Source of the DNA: LMUY01 sp965199105
Lineage (GTDB): Bacteria; Pseudomonadota; Alphaproteobacteria; Acetobacterales; Acetobacteraceae
Assembly (NCBI GenBank): GCA_965199105.1
Contig: CBDAQO010000002.1
Span: forward strand, 806,001-870,000
DNA: 64,000 nt
Direction of reading: 5' to 3'
Positions 29,142 through 39,143 of the stretch are shown here, in pieces; the stretch's first letter is position 1, and the number at the start of each line of letters is the position of its first letter. The translations under genes were made by a program, and so were the position numbers. Under the pieces are notes generated by a model. The model made no database searches and was not told the origin of the DNA. It saw only the letters and a list, made by a program, of their open reading frames with translations.

Positions 29142-30731
29142 ATGCAGCGACGGACCTTTTTGGCTGGCAGCGTGGCCGCGACTGGCGTCCTGGCCGCCTT
29201 GCCGCGGCCGTCGCTCGCGCAAGGCGCGCGGGTGTTGAAGTTCATCCCCGAGGGCAACCTCGCCAACCCGGACCCGATCTGGACCACGACCACGGTGGCC
29301 CGCAACCACGGCTACATGATCTACGACACGCTGTTCGCGGTTGACTCGCAGCTCAACCCCAAGCCGCAGATGTGCCAGGGCTACGAGCTCTCGCCCGACA
29401 AGCTGACATGGACGTTCACCCTCCGCGCGGGCTTGAAGTTCCATGACGGTGCGCCCGTTCGCGGCGCCGACTGCATCGCCTCGGTCCGGCGCTGGATGGC
29501 CCGGGATGCGTTCGGGCAGCGGCTGGCCGCCCAGCTCGACGGGTTGTCGGCGCCGGACGACCGCAGCTTCGTGGTCAAGCTCACCAAGCCGTTCCCGCTG
29601 CTGCTGACGGCGTTGGGCAAGGCGGCGGCAAACGTCTGCTTCATCATGCCCGAGCACGTGGCGCAGACCGATCCGTTCAGCCAAATCACCGACTTCACCG
29701 GGTCAGGCCCGTTTCGGTTCTTGCGCAACGAGTGGCAGCCCGGCGTGCTGGCAGCCTATGCCCGCAACGAGAGCTACGTCCCGCGGGACGAGCCGCCGGA
29801 TTTCACCGCCGGTGGCAAACCGACCTATTTCGACCGCGTCGAATGGAACATCATCTCCGACCCGGCGACGTCGGCCGCCGCCCTCCAAACTGCCGAGGAG
29901 GATTGGTGGCAAACCCCGATCGTGGACCTGCTGCCGGAGCTGCGGCAGGCGCGCGGGGTGGCGGTCGTGCCGATGACGCGGTTCGGCAGCGTGGAAATTC
30001 TACGCTTCAACCAGCTTTGGCCGCCGTTCGACAACGTGAAGATGCGGCAGGCGATGCTGCATGTGGTCAGCCAGAAGGACTACATGGAGGCGGCCTACGG
30101 CGACGACCCGAGCCTGTACAAGACCGACGTCGGGGTGTTCACGCCGGGTTCGCCCGCCGACACCAAGCTCGGGATGGACGCGCTGACCGGCAAGCGGGAC
30201 TTTTCGCTGGCCAAGGCTCTGGTGAAGGAGGCGGGTTACGCCGGCGAGAAGGTGGTGATCCTGTCGCCCACCGATTACCCGCAGCTCGAGGCGTTCTGCC
30301 AGGTGACGCGCGACTTGCTGACCAAGCTCGATATCGCGGTCGATTACGTGGCGACGGACTGGGGCACGGTGGTGCAGCGCCGGGCCAGCAAGGCGGCGCC
30401 GGACAAGGGCGGTTGGAATCTGTTTTCGACCGGGTGGGAGGGTTTGAACGTGGACGACCCGGCAGGCCACTACCCCATCCTCGGCAACGGCCAGAACGCC
30501 TGGTTCGGATGGCCGACCAGCCCCCGCATCGAGCAGTTGCGGTCGGACTGGTTCGACGCCGCCGATGACGCTGCGCGCAAGCAGGCGACGGACGCGATTC
30601 AGCAGGCGGTGTGGCAGGAGGTGCCGTATGTCCCGCTGGGTCAGTTTTTTCAACCCAAGGCGATCCGGACCAACATCACGGGCATTTTGGACAGTCCGTT
30701 TCCGATCTTCTGGAACGCGCGTAAGGGCTAG
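29142..30731 (+). CDS. ABC transporter substrate-binding protein, family 5 (peptide/nickel type)
   Basis: A 529-residue SBP_bac_5 protein. The N-terminus MQRRTFLAGSVAATGVLAAL has twin arginines and a hydrophobic core, so Tat export is likely, with cleavage after SLA. The family signature LTWTFTLRAGLKFHDGAPV lies near residue 90. Permease and ATPase genes are absent nearby, so it is an orphan binding protein. Ligand (peptide, nickel or other) cannot be predicted. Confidence 0.9.
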   Translation: MQRRTFLAGSVAATGVLAALPRPSLAQGARVLKFIPEGNLANPDPIWTTTTVARNHGYMIYDTLFAVDSQLNPKPQMCQGYELSPDKLTWTFTLRAGLKFHDGAPVRGADCIASVRRWMARDAFGQRLAAQLDGLSAPDDRSFVVKLTKPFPLLLTALGKAAANVCFIMPEHVAQTDPFSQITDFTGSGPFRFLRNEWQPGVLAAYARNESYVPRDEPPDFTAGGKPTYFDRVEWNIISDPATSAAALQTAEEDWWQTPIVDLLPELRQARGVAVVPMTRFGSVEILRFNQLWPPFDNVKMRQAMLHVVSQKDYMEAAYGDDPSLYKTDVGVFTPGSPADTKLGMDALTGKRDFSLAKALVKEAGYAGEKVVILSPTDYPQLEAFCQVTRDLLTKLDIAVDYVATDWGTVVQRRASKAAPDKGGWNLFSTGWEGLNVDDPAGHYPILGNGQNAWFGWPTSPRIEQLRSDWFDAADDAARKQATDAIQQAVWQEVPYVPLGQFFQPKAIRTNITGILDSPFPIFWNARKG

Positions 30732-31209
30732 CGCGCTGGGACGTGGCTGCTGGGCCTTGGGGACGTGCAGGGCTGGTGTGCGAGCGTGATTTGAGCGCGA
30801 TGCGGAATGTTGGTGTCATCGCGTTGACACGTCCGGCGCCGACGCCTAGATACCGCCCTCGCCGCTGCGGCCTAGTTGCTCCGGCGCCTCCGAAAGGAGG
30901 GTGTTCCTTGACAATTATATCGGTATGGAAGGGATAAGTTGGCGGCGTCTTCCTTTTGTTGGGGGCTGATGCTGGGGCTTGTGCATTTATTTGCGTGGGT
31001 TTTGGTGTTGGTTTGGTTTGGTGTTTGGCTGGATTGTGGTTTTGGTTTGGGTTTGGTTGACCTGTGCTGGGCTGATGATTTGGTTAGGCTGGACTGAAGG
31101 CGTCGTTTTTGGTTTGGTTTGGCTGGTGATTTGGTTTGGTTATGGGTTGGCTGTGTTCGGATTGCTGGGTGCTTGGGCGTGATTTATTGCGTTTGGGTTT
31201 TGGCATGAT
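30732..31209 (+). promoter_or_regulatory. rRNA operon promoter and leader
   Basis: A 478-bp non-coding region. A short perfect stem with GAAA loop (CCTCC 30887-30891, GGAGG 30896-30900) precedes a consensus -35 TTGACA at 30908-30913. A -10-like GGATAA/GATAAG lies at 30932-30938, 18-19 bp downstream. From about 31000 to 31160 the + strand is strikingly G/T-rich with many GGTTTGG units before the 16S 5' end. The TTGACA is strong; the -10 assignment is tentative. Confidence 0.55.
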
Positions 31210-32703
<1,494 letters not shown>

Positions 32704-33030
32704 AAGGATGCTGTGTGAGGGCCGTGCCGAACGCGGCGGGTTTGGTTTGACCCGGCGCTTTGGTGTGGCTTGCACGGCGCCATGTGGGCTGGCTGCAAGG
32801 CTGGCCCGAAGACTGCGCTGCCGGGGTGGATGCCCTGGTGGTTGCCCAGGCCGTCTGGGTGTGATGCTGTGGTTTGACTGCAGTGTGGCATTTGGGGCTG
32901 CAATGCGCCGGGCCTGAGCCGGGGCGCCGTCATCCTATCTCTTCCTCGCAGACGCCGCGCTTCGGACGTCTGACGCTAGATCGTGGTGTATCATGGTCTG
33001 GGGTCTGGTGTCGGGTGCCCGGCGTTTGTT
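32704..33030. other. 16S-tRNA internal transcribed spacer
   Basis: A 327-bp spacer between 16S and tRNA-Ala. GC-rich, no ORF or extra tRNA recognised; presumably holds half of the 16S processing stem. Confidence 0.6.
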
Positions 33031-33103
33031 GGGGGCTTAGCTCAGTTGGTAGAGCACCTGCTTTGCAAGCAGGGGGTCATCGGTTCGAATCCGATAGTCT
33101 CCA
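33031..33103 (+). tRNA. tRNA-Ala (anticodon TGC)
   Basis: A 73-nt cloverleaf in the rRNA spacer. D-arm TAGCTCAGTTGGTAGAGCA, anticodon loop CTTTGCAAG (TGC) and T-loop GGTTCGAATCC are clear. The acceptor stem GGGGGCT/AGTCTCC contains two G-U pairs. The genome does not encode CCA after the discriminator A (TAA follows). Confidence 0.95.
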
Positions 33104-33104
33104 T

Positions 33105-33177
33105 AACAGTCGTCGGTTGTCAGTCGTCAGGTGTCAGAGGTGTTCTGAGGACGTGTGACTGACGGCTGACGACTGTT
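33105..33177 (+). repeat. 21-bp inverted repeat between the two spacer tRNAs
   Basis: Left arm 33105-33125 (AACAGTCGTC...GTCAGTC) and right arm 33157-33177 are reverse complements over 21 positions except one mismatch and two G-U pairs, with a 31-nt loop. It lies exactly between tRNA-Ala and tRNA-Ile and is a probable RNase III-type processing stem. Confidence 0.8.
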
Positions 33178-33181
33178 CAGC

Positions 33182-33255
<74 letters not shown>

Positions 33256-33678
33256 TGGATCGGACGCCAGTGATGCGGCGTCGGGCGTCAGACCGAGGTC
33301 TGGTGTCTGCCGTGTGGTCGCGGGTGTCTGCATTTGGTCTTTGTTTTGGTGAATCTGGTTCTGGTGCGCTCCTGGGCGCGTAGGACAACTCGGGTGGCCT
33401 GATGGCGTCTGGCGTGAGCTGGGTGCTGCCGGGTCGGGCTTGAGCTGTGTCCGTTGCTGTTGCTGGCGATGGTGTCTGACCGGATGGGATGGCGATGGGT
33501 GGTGACACCGATTGCGGTTCGTCCCGTTGGCGCGGCGATAGGGTTCAGGGGCGTTGTGTGTGTGCTGAGTGAGTGAAGACGACGCGGCTGTTGTCGGCGT
33601 TACAGGCTGATTTGGCGTCTGACGTTTGGTGTCTGACGTTTGGTTGGGTGTGACGACGGATGACTGGCGTGTGGATTG
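33256..33678. other. tRNA-23S internal transcribed spacer
   Basis: A 423-bp spacer without genes. It contains an exact tandem duplication of the 14-mer GTCTGACGTTTGGT (33617-33630 and 33631-33644) just upstream of the 23S 5' region. No third tRNA was found. Confidence 0.6.
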
Positions 33679-34707
33679 AGAGAGCAAGAGAAGGGCATTC
33701 GGTGGATGCCTTGGCACCAGGAGGCGATGAAGGACGTGGCACGCTGCGAAAAGCCATGGGGAGCCGCGAGCAGGCTTTGATCCGTGGATGTCCGAATGGG
33801 GCAACCCACCCCTTTGGGGTATCATCATCTGAATACATAGGGTGATGAGGCGAACCCGGGGAACTGAAACATCTCAGTACCTGGAGGAATAGACATCAAC
33901 AGAGATTCTGCGAGTAGTGGCGAGCGAAAGTGGAACAGGCCCGTGGTGTATGGGGGATAAGTTGAATGGTCTGGAAAGGCCGGCCGGAGCGGGTGATAGC
34001 CCCGTAGACGTAAATACCTATGCATCCTTGAGTAGGGCGGGGCACGTGAAACCCTGTCTGAACGTGGGGGGACCACCCTCCAAGCCTAAATACTCCCTGG
34101 TGACCGATAGTGGACAAGTACCGTGAGGGAAAGGTGAAAAGCACCCCGAGAGGGGAGTGAAAGAGACCTGAAACCGGATGCCTACAAGCAGTCGGAGCGG
34201 ATTGTTCCGTGACGGCGTACCTTTTGTATAATGGGTCAGCGAGTTTCTGTTGGCAGCGAGCTTAAGCCGTTAGGTGTAGGCGTAGCGAAAGCGAGTCTGA
34301 ATAGGGCGCTGAGTTGCCGGCAGAAGACCCGAAACCGAGTGATCTAGCCATGGCCAGGCTGAAGGTGCGGTAACACGCACTGGAGGGCCGGACCCACGCC
34401 TGTTGAAAAAGTCGGGGATGAGCTGTGGCTAGGGGTGAAAGGCCAATCAAACTCGGAGATAGCTGGTTCTCCGCGAAATCTATTGAGGTAGATCGTCGTG
34501 TGTTTACTGCGGGGGGTAGAGCACTGGATGGGCTAGGGGTCCCCAAAGGATTACCAAACCTAACCAAACTCCGAATACCCGTAAGTATAGCGCGGCAGAC
34601 AGACGGTGGGTGCTAAGGTCCATCGTCGAGAGGGAAACAGCCCAGACCACCAGCTAAGGTCCCCAAATCGTGGCTAAGTGGGAAAGGATGTGAGGATTCC
34701 AAAACAA

Positions 34708-34765
<58 letters not shown>

Positions 34766-34828
34766 TAATAGAAACCTTGCGCCGAAGATGTAACGGGGCT
34801 CAAGCCACGTACCGAAGCTGTGGGATTA

Positions 34829-35265
34829 GTCGTTAGTCGTTAGTCTTTAGTCGTTAGAGCAATAGGTGGTTCGATGTCTCGGGATGTTTGGGAGCTGGAC
34901 GTGTTTCGTCGGGCGTAACAAGTATCGCTAGAGGTGCATCGGGCTAGTCAGGCGTTTCCGAAGAGCGAGCAGTATGGCGGCCTGGCCGACCAGGTGCGGC
35001 GGAGTTCGAAGTCGGTTTGTGCGCTCCTTGCGGAGGGCTCGGGCCGGCAGTTGGCCTCCGATCTGGAGTTCCGGCGCTATGTTGTTATGGCGCTTGGCTC
35101 GCTTGAGGAAACCAAGTTATGGCTCCAATACGCCATTGATCTTGCCTATCTTGATGCCGCCCAGGCGCAAGCCTGGCAGCAAGAGTATGCCGAGATCGGT
35201 CGCATGCTGGGTGGCCTGTACAAACACCTAAAACCTCTAACGACTAATGACTAACGCCTAGCGAC
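34829..35265 (+). other. 23S rRNA intervening sequence (IVS) in helix 45
   Basis: Inserted between the normal helix-45 strands (ACCGAAGCTGTGGGATT... and ...GGTAGCGGAGCGTTC). Its ends form a 31-nt inverted repeat: 34829-34859, built of reiterated GTCGTTAGTC units, and 35235-35265, differing at only three positions after reverse complementing. Such IVS stems are cut by RNase III, giving fragmented but functional 23S rRNA. It carries an IVS-protein gene on the same strand. Confidence 0.92.
34874..35254 (+). pseudogene. 23S rRNA IVS four-helix-bundle protein, interrupted by an in-frame stop
   Basis: From the ATG at 34874 the frame reads MSRDVWELDVFRRA, meets TAA at 34916-34918, then continues in the same frame through LEVHRASQAFPKSEQYGGLA, DQVRRSSKSVCALLAEGSG and EETKLWLQYAIDLAYLD to TAA at 35252-35254. 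This is the IVS-encoded four-helix-bundle family (about 120 aa). The only defect is the TAA at codon 15, at a place where relatives have a sense codon. A GTG at 34934 could restart translation and give a 106-residue product. The stop codon lies within the right IVS repeat. Confidence 0.85.
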
Positions 35266-35844
35266 TTCTCGGTAGCGGAGCGTTCGGTAAGCCTGTGAAG
35301 GGTGAGGGGTGACCCCGCCTGGAGGTATCCGAAGTGCGAATGCTGACATGAGTAGCGACAAACAGTGTGAGAAACACTGTCGCCGAAAGTCCAAGGGTTC
35401 CTGCGCAAGGGTAATCCGCGCAGGGTGAGCCGGCCCCTAAGGCGAGGGCGAAAGCCGTAGTTGATGGGAACCAGTTGAATATTACTGGGCCTGCTGGAAG
35501 TGACGTGTGAGAGATGTTGTCAGGGCTTATTGGATTGTTCTGGCTTTTGGATCACACCGGGAAATAGCTCCAGCGTATAGACCGTACCCGAAACCGACAC
35601 AGGTGGACTGGTAGAGCATACCAAGGCGCTTGGGAGAACCATGCCGAAGGAACTAGGCAAATTGCTCGCGTAACTTCGGGATAAGCGAGACCCATTCTTG
35701 GGCAACCAGGGATGGGTGGCACAAAGCAGGGGGTAGCGACTGTTTAGTAAAAACACAGGACTGTGCGAAGTCGAGAGACGACGTATACGGTCTGACGCCT
35801 GCCCGGTGCCGGAAGGTTAAGAGGAGGTGTGCAAGCACTGAATT

Positions 35845-35935
<91 letters not shown>

Positions 35936-36190
35936 CGACTTCCCCACTGTCTCCGGCATGGGCTCAGCGAAATTGAATTCCCCGTGAAGATGCGGGGTAC
36001 CCGCGGTCAGACGGAAAGACCCTATGAACCTTTACTGCAACTTTGCAGTGGCCTCAGGGGAGAGCTGTGTAGGATAGGCGGGAGGCATTGAAGCATGGGC
36101 GCTAGCTTGTGTGGAGCCACCCTTGAAATACCGCCCTGATCTCTTCTGATGTCTAACCGCGTCCGGTCAGCCCGGACCGGGACCCTGCAT

Positions 36191-36221
<31 letters not shown>

Positions 36222-36363
36222 CAAAGTGTAACGGAGGCGCGCGATGGTGGGCTCAGGCCGGTCGGACATCGGCTGCTGAGTGCAATGGCATAAGCCCGCC
36301 TGACTGCGAGAGCGACAGTTCGAGCAGAGACGAAAGTCGGCCATAGTGATCCGGTGGTCCCGC

Positions 36364-36399
<36 letters not shown>

Positions 36400-36431
36400 T
36401 AGGGATAACAGGCTGATCTCCCCCAAGAGTC

Positions 36432-36544
<113 letters not shown>

Positions 36545-36600
36545 GAACGTCGTGAGACAGTTCGGTCCCTATCTGCCGTGGGTGAAGGAGACTTGAGAGG

Positions 36601-36634
<34 letters not shown>

Positions 36635-36690
36635 CACCTCTGGTGCACCGGTTGTCGCGCCAGCGGCACGGCCGGGTAGCTATGTGCGGA

Positions 36691-36722
<32 letters not shown>

Positions 36723-36926
36723 ACCCACCTCAAAACCAGGTCTCCCAGAGGGCCGTGGAAGACCACCACGTCGATAGGCCAGATGTGAAAGCGCCGCGAG
36801 GCGTGCAGCTAACTGGTCCTAATCGCCCGATCGGCTCTCCCAACACATGCCAGTCTTCCGTCGTCACACACACACACACACATCACCGCACCAGAACCAT
36901 TCTCGTCCAAACCAACCGGGTTTGGA

Positions 36927-37046
36927 CGACCTGGTGGCCATGGCGGGGAGCCTACACCCGATCCCATCCCGAACTCGGCCGTGAAAACCCCCAGCGCCTA
37001 TGATACTGCGTCTCAAGACGCGGGAAAGTCGGTCGCCGCCAGGTCT
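36927..37046 (+). rRNA. rrf: 5S ribosomal RNA
   Basis: About 120 nt. Terminal stem GACCTGG (36928-36934)/CCAGGTC (37039-37045), loop regions CCCGATCCCATCCCGAACTC and GGCCGTGAAA match bacterial 5S. CA-dinucleotide runs flank it on both sides (about 36867-36881 and 37051-37062). Confidence 0.96.
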
Positions 37047-37071
37047 TCCAAACACACACATACACCCATGG

Positions 37072-37148
<77 letters not shown>

Positions 37149-37214
37149 ACGATAGTTAACCCGCCGGAACACACGTTCCCGGGATGGGCTTAGTGGGGCG
37201 CCGGAACACGGTCG

Positions 37215-37796
37215 GTGCCGACCTGGGCCGTTCCGCTGATCATGGCGGTCGCGTTGCGGCCGGGCGCGCTGAAAGGCTTGGTGTTGGGCGCCCATGGAAC
37301 GGCGTCGGGTTTCGCGGTGCTTCAGGGCAGTCCGCGCTCGACCAGTGACGTCCAGAGGCTGCTCATGGTCCAGCTTGGCGGCCGCGCCGCGGAGCAGTTG
37401 GTGTTTGGCAAGCCATCGTGCGGCGATGGCGACAGCGATCTGGCGCAGGCTACGCTGCTTGCCACCATCGCTGCCGCGGCCATGGGCTGCGACGAGTCGC
37501 TCGGCCTGGCCTGGTTGGGCATGCCAGAGCTGAACTCCCTGCCGAAGATGCTCGCCGCCGACGCCATGTTGGCCCGGCGGGTACGTGAGACGCTTGCCGA
37601 GGCGTATGGCCAAGGGCTGGACTTGCTGACCTCGCGTCGGGCTGCCGTCGACGCACTTGCCACGGCCCTTATGATCTATCACGCGCTGGACGGAACAGAG
37701 GCGGCGGCCATTATCGCGGCACAGCGGACAGGCCAGGCGGCCCCACTTGCCGACTCCGCCCCGAGCAGGGCGACGCCGGTCGGAGAACAGCCATGA
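37215..37796 (+). pseudogene. truncated FtsH-like M41 peptidase, C-terminal fragment
   Basis: A 193-codon frame whose core AVALRPGALKGLVLGAHG, then LLMVQLGGRAAEQLVFGKPSC and DSDLAQAT, matches the M41 domain downstream of the HEAGHA zinc site of FtsH/AAA proteases. The AAA domain and the zinc motif are missing: homology begins just after where HExxH would be. It starts only 66 bp after tRNA-fMet, so the truncation probably reflects integration or deletion at the island's left end. Possibly untranslated. Confidence 0.65.
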
Positions 37797-38261
37797 GCGG
37801 CGGTGCGGGCTCGATCCCCGCGTGGGCCGACCGAAAGGAGGCGTTCGGCAGAGCTAAGCCAATGGCTTGTGGTCGAGATCGACGGCAACCAGCACCTCTT
37901 TGGCTACGCGACCCGGCACACCGGCACCGGCGGCCTGTCTTGGCTGCTCTCCACCCCAATCGTCTCGATGGCAAAAGGCCAAACCAGCGCCCAAACCACC
38001 AGTGGGACTGCATACGTTCTTGAAGAACGGATTACCGAGGCCGACCTCGACGAGGAAGGCCAGGTCGCCCACGATCTGCTCATCCGGCACCGATCATCAT
38101 CGCGGGACCATTTGGCCGACCTGCTCTGGCTCTCGGCCCGCAAGTGGGCCCGCCACCTGGGCCTGAGCTGCCCCGCCCGCAACGACATCGATGGCCTCAA
38201 GCACTTTTTCGCCGACCAATATGAAGCATACGCCAACATCCGCCGGTCCGGACGGGACTGA
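37793..38261 (+). pseudogene. hypothetical gene, apparently frameshifted
   Basis: An ATG at 37793 overlaps the M41 fragment's stop (ATGA) and reads MSGGAGSIPAWADRKEAFGRA. Around 37848 the protein-like sequence continues in a different frame: SQWLVVEIDGNQHLFGYATR, then GLSWLLSTPIVSMAKG, ending DQYEAYANIRRSGRD at 38261. A 1-nt indel would join them into a protein of about 155 residues. I do not recognise the family. If the join is wrong, the downstream frame alone could start at GTG 37803. Confidence 0.4.
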
Positions 38262-38640
38262 GCCGGGCCGCCCGACGCTGCCATCAACCATGACCTACAC
38301 GGCTGAACCTGTCCCGCTGAACACCCTCGGTCGTTTCCAAGCATCTGCTTGCAAAGCCGCGAACAGAGCGTTTGATCTCGTGCCCCCGTTACTCGAGTGC
38401 CGCGTAACACATTTTCAGGGTGACGAAATACAATCCAGCCGGGTGGGTGAAACACTTGTTTGGAGCTGCGCAACAATTTCTTGACTGATGGGACATGCGC
38501 TCGGGGAGGGGAGTTCGGGACCGCGTGTCAACCAAATAGCTGCCGGATTGCCTCATCAACAACTTCCTCCAACGATCTTCGTGACTTTGATGGGCGCGGC
38601 CGGTCACCATGGATCATCACCCCATGATGGAGGATCAATC
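38262..38640. other. intergenic region, nothing recognised
   Basis: 379 bp with lower GC than the flanks; short open frames here show no family resemblance. The end carries the GGAGG ribosome-binding site of the following small gene. Confidence 0.5.
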
Positions 38641-38850
38641 ATGCTGAAAGTTGCTGACCACGCTGAACGTGTCCAAACCCTGGCCGACCTCTATGAGAAA
38701 GCTTCTGGCTTCGATCGGCTGGACTTCCTCACCGACCTGCTCGCCGATGCAATGCATTGGTCTGCAGTCCACGGCATCAACTTTCAACGAGCGCTGGAAC
38801 GAGGAAAACTCCACTTCGCGGAAGAGCGTCACGACGAAGGCTTGCTCTGA
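38641..38850 (+). CDS. small hypothetical protein (69 aa)
   Basis: Starts at an ATG preceded by GGAGG (spacing 7). The product MLKVADHAERVQTLADLYEK, then LDFLTDLLADAMHWSAVHGI and NFQRALERGKLHFAEE, is acidic, helical and has no TM segment. Comparable short proteins occur on plasmids and islands of alphaproteobacteria, but I cannot name a family. It stands alone between the unknown pseudogene and cas3. Confidence 0.55.
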   Translation: MLKVADHAERVQTLADLYEKASGFDRLDFLTDLLADAMHWSAVHGINFQRALERGKLHFAEERHDEGLL

Positions 38851-39143
38851 GATGACGCTGACGCAGGCTGCTGTGAACCATACTTAGTGCTACTCGGAAT
38901 GCCTCTGACTGCCGCCAACGCGATGGCTAGCGATCGGCGTCGTTCGGGATCCTAAATCGACTCGGAGTCTCAGTCCTCGATTGCAGCTTATCAAAGACCT
39001 ATCAGCGTGACTCCGCCGTCAATTGGGAATGCCTCGACCCTGCCGAGCCACACACTGAATCAGCAACGCATATCGGACGATTGCTCCTATCCCGCTCGGC
39101 GTTGGTGTAAGCCTAGCCCGCAAGGCAGGTAATTGGAGCTGAA

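Noticed and set aside
38191..38484. 97-codon plus frame after the unknown island gene
   Set aside because: No family resemblance, biased composition and no Shine-Dalgarno.
39000..39143. Possible second CRISPR-repeat-like hairpin upstream of cas3
   Set aside because: CCCGC and GCGGG-like pieces occur but do not align with the repeat over more than a few bases.
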